From Mesorhizobium comanense (GTDB lineage Bacteria; Pseudomonadota; Alphaproteobacteria; Rhizobiales; Rhizobiaceae), in assembly GCF_005503535.1 (NCBI RefSeq), contig NZ_SCNN01000004.1, positions 248,001 through 312,000 of the forward strand: a stretch of DNA of 64,000 nt, read 5' to 3'. Numbering within the stretch: position 1 is the stretch's first letter; every line of letters begins with the position of its first letter. The notes below the pieces were generated by a model that was not told the origin of the DNA, ran no database searches, and saw only the letters and a program-made list of their open reading frames with translations. The position numbers were made by a program, and so were the translations under genes. Below are positions 62,897-64,000 of the stretch, piece after piece.

Positions 62897-64000
62897 ATGC
62901 GATTCAAGTCGGACAGGATTCAGGGCTTTCAGGTCTTCGCCGTATCGGGAACCAATACCGTCTCCTTCGGCATCGATTTTGACCCGGCAAGGATCGGCGG
63001 GTTGATGGGCTTTGCCGTCGAGCGCCAGGACATCAAGGAGAACGAGCGCTACTATATGTACGGATTCAAGGTATTCGAGAGCATCTATCCGAACCCCGAT
63101 CCGACATTGCAGGTGTCGACTTACGATCAGCCGGTCCAAAGTTTTGTCTGGGATGATTTCACCGCCAAGGACGGCCGTGAATACGTCTACTATTTTCATC
63201 CTCTGAAAGGCACGCCGAAGAATCTCGACCGCTCCGCGCCTGCGATCCCCATCAAGGTTCGAACCGAAAAGGCTTTCACGGACGGGACCCATGACATCTT
63301 CTTCAATCGAGGTGTGGCGAGCAGCCAGGCCTACGCCCGGAATTTCAACAACAAGCAACCTGACAAGCTTCCCGAGCCCAAACGCACGCAGGCCCTCCAA
63401 TGGCTAAGCCGCGATCTGGACGAAGCCTTGAAGAAATTCATCGACCAGGCAGAGCCAGGCGACACGTTGCTCGGAGCGTTTTACGAGTTCAGGTACGCAC
63501 CGGCCGCGCAATGGTTCAAGGCGGCCATCGATCGCGGCGTCGACGTCAAACTTGTCCTCGATGCGAAAAAGAATGGCGGCGGTGTCGACAAGAAAGGCAA
63601 GCCGATTCCGAACTTTCCGCGCGACGACAATATGAAAACGGTCGCTGACGCCCAACTGCCGGCAAGCGCGATCGCCTGCTGGCGCGAGAAAAACAAGAAC
63701 GAGATCGCGCACAACAAGTTCATAGTCCTGTTGAAGGGCGCAGCAAAGGCACCGGTGGAGGTTTGGACCGGTTCGACAAATCTTTCCGACGGCGGCATTC
63801 ACGGTCAGACCAATGTCGGACACTGGATCAGGGACGTGGCCGTCGCGAGCCACTTCAGAGACTATTGGACATTGCTCTCGGGCGATCCTGGCAAACCCGG
63901 AACCGGTACGCCTTCCGAGGAGAAGGCTGCGATGAATGGGCTAAGATCCAGTGTCGCGGCGTTGCTGGCGACTCCTGCCGGTTGGCGAACCATTCCAGAA
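62897..64000 (+). CDS. Phospholipase D-like protein (partial, runs off the window)
   Basis: The frame is open from 62897 to the window end, 368 codons without stop. GAGGAG at 62883-62888 places the start at ATG 62897 (MRFKSDRIQGFQ), not ATG 62891. An N-terminal module of about 165 residues (FGIDFDPARIGGLMGFAVERQD, then YYFHPLKGTPKNLD) precedes a PLD catalytic half. The half holds LDAKKNGGGVDKKGKP and the HxK motif AHNKFIVLL (His272, Lys274), then WTGSTNLSDGGIHGQTN (Asn295). The second HKD half, needed for a complete active site, would lie beyond 64000. It may be a nuclease or lipase. Confidence 0.75.
   Translation, partial: MRFKSDRIQGFQVFAVSGTNTVSFGIDFDPARIGGLMGFAVERQDIKENERYYMYGFKVFESIYPNPDPTLQVSTYDQPVQSFVWDDFTAKDGREYVYYFHPLKGTPKNLDRSAPAIPIKVRTEKAFTDGTHDIFFNRGVASSQAYARNFNNKQPDKLPEPKRTQALQWLSRDLDEALKKFIDQAEPGDTLLGAFYEFRYAPAAQWFKAAIDRGVDVKLVLDAKKNGGGVDKKGKPIPNFPRDDNMKTVADAQLPASAIACWREKNKNEIAHNKFIVLLKGAAKAPVEVWTGSTNLSDGGIHGQTNVGHWIRDVAVASHFRDYWTLLSGDPGKPGTGTPSEEKAAMNGLRSSVAALLATPAGWRTIPE

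Overview
The window is a gene-dense, GC-rich stretch of an alphaproteobacterial chromosome. It most resembles Mesorhizobium or a close relative in the Rhizobiales. The evidence is the family set (TrcR/DUF1013, DUF2865, DUF4164, DUF1192, DUF1127, RpoH, a tkt-gap-pgk-fba glycolytic block, pstSCAB-phoU-phoB) and six intergenic copies of a RIME-like double palindrome. No rRNA, CRISPR array, integrase or insertion sequence is visible, and the only tRNA is tRNA-Glu(CTC). The right edge cuts a phospholipase D-like gene.

Layout. 0-2.7 kb: three small envelope proteins and a CHASE/HWE-type sensor kinase. 2.9-7.8 kb: a xylose-type sugar ABC transporter (ATPase, permease, binding protein) divergent from a ROK repressor. 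7.8-13.6 kb: a DUF6881-like protein, then the phosphate regulon pstS-pstC-pstA-pstB-phoU-phoB (minus strand) with three Pho-box repeats upstream of pstS and an intrinsic terminator between pstS and pstC; phoR is not adjacent. 14-17.4 kb: a hybrid kinase with four PAS and two receiver domains. 17.6-21.3 kb: small secreted or hypothetical proteins, including a DnaJ-zinc-finger-like peptide. 21.7-23.6 kb: a membrane-anchored ClpB-D2-like AAA+ ATPase translationally coupled to a single-pass Ig-like protein. 23.6-29.6 kb: tRNA-Glu, housekeeping and stress genes (RluA/RluD-type pseudouridine synthase, RpoH, MBL hydrolase, 1-Cys peroxiredoxin, ZapA, DUF4164).

29.9-37.7 kb: central carbon metabolism (transketolase, GAPDH, Pgk, class I aldolase) interrupted by a K+/H+-type antiporter. 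38-42.5 kb: DUF899, SGNH hydrolase, a 53-aa membrane peptide, a GT39-like membrane glycosyltransferase and a ring-cleaving dioxygenase. 42.8-45.1 kb: a compact stress-like island (DUF1127 peptide, DJ-1/PfpI protein, alkyltransferase-like protein, WYL regulator) in which two transcription units carry the same palindrome upstream. 45.1-50.7 kb: TrcR, a 1115-aa autotransporter and a LuxR-type regulator. 51-58.4 kb: another DUF1127 peptide, a quinone oxidoreductase, DUF1192, an MFS transporter, two ArsR-type regulators with AHSA1/SnoaL/GST partners, and an alpha/beta hydrolase divergent from an HxlR regulator. 58.5-64 kb: a small basic protein, a GlcG/HbpS protein, a four-TM protein, ribosomal protein L32, MtgA, a farnesyl-diphosphate synthase-like enzyme and the truncated PLD-like gene.

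The strongest unexplained items are the repeated palindrome of the WYL island, the AAA+/Ig-like membrane pair with a cysteine-rich neighbour, and the PLD-like protein behind an AT-rich leader. Everything was read by eye; family calls rest on motif recognition, not on database searches.
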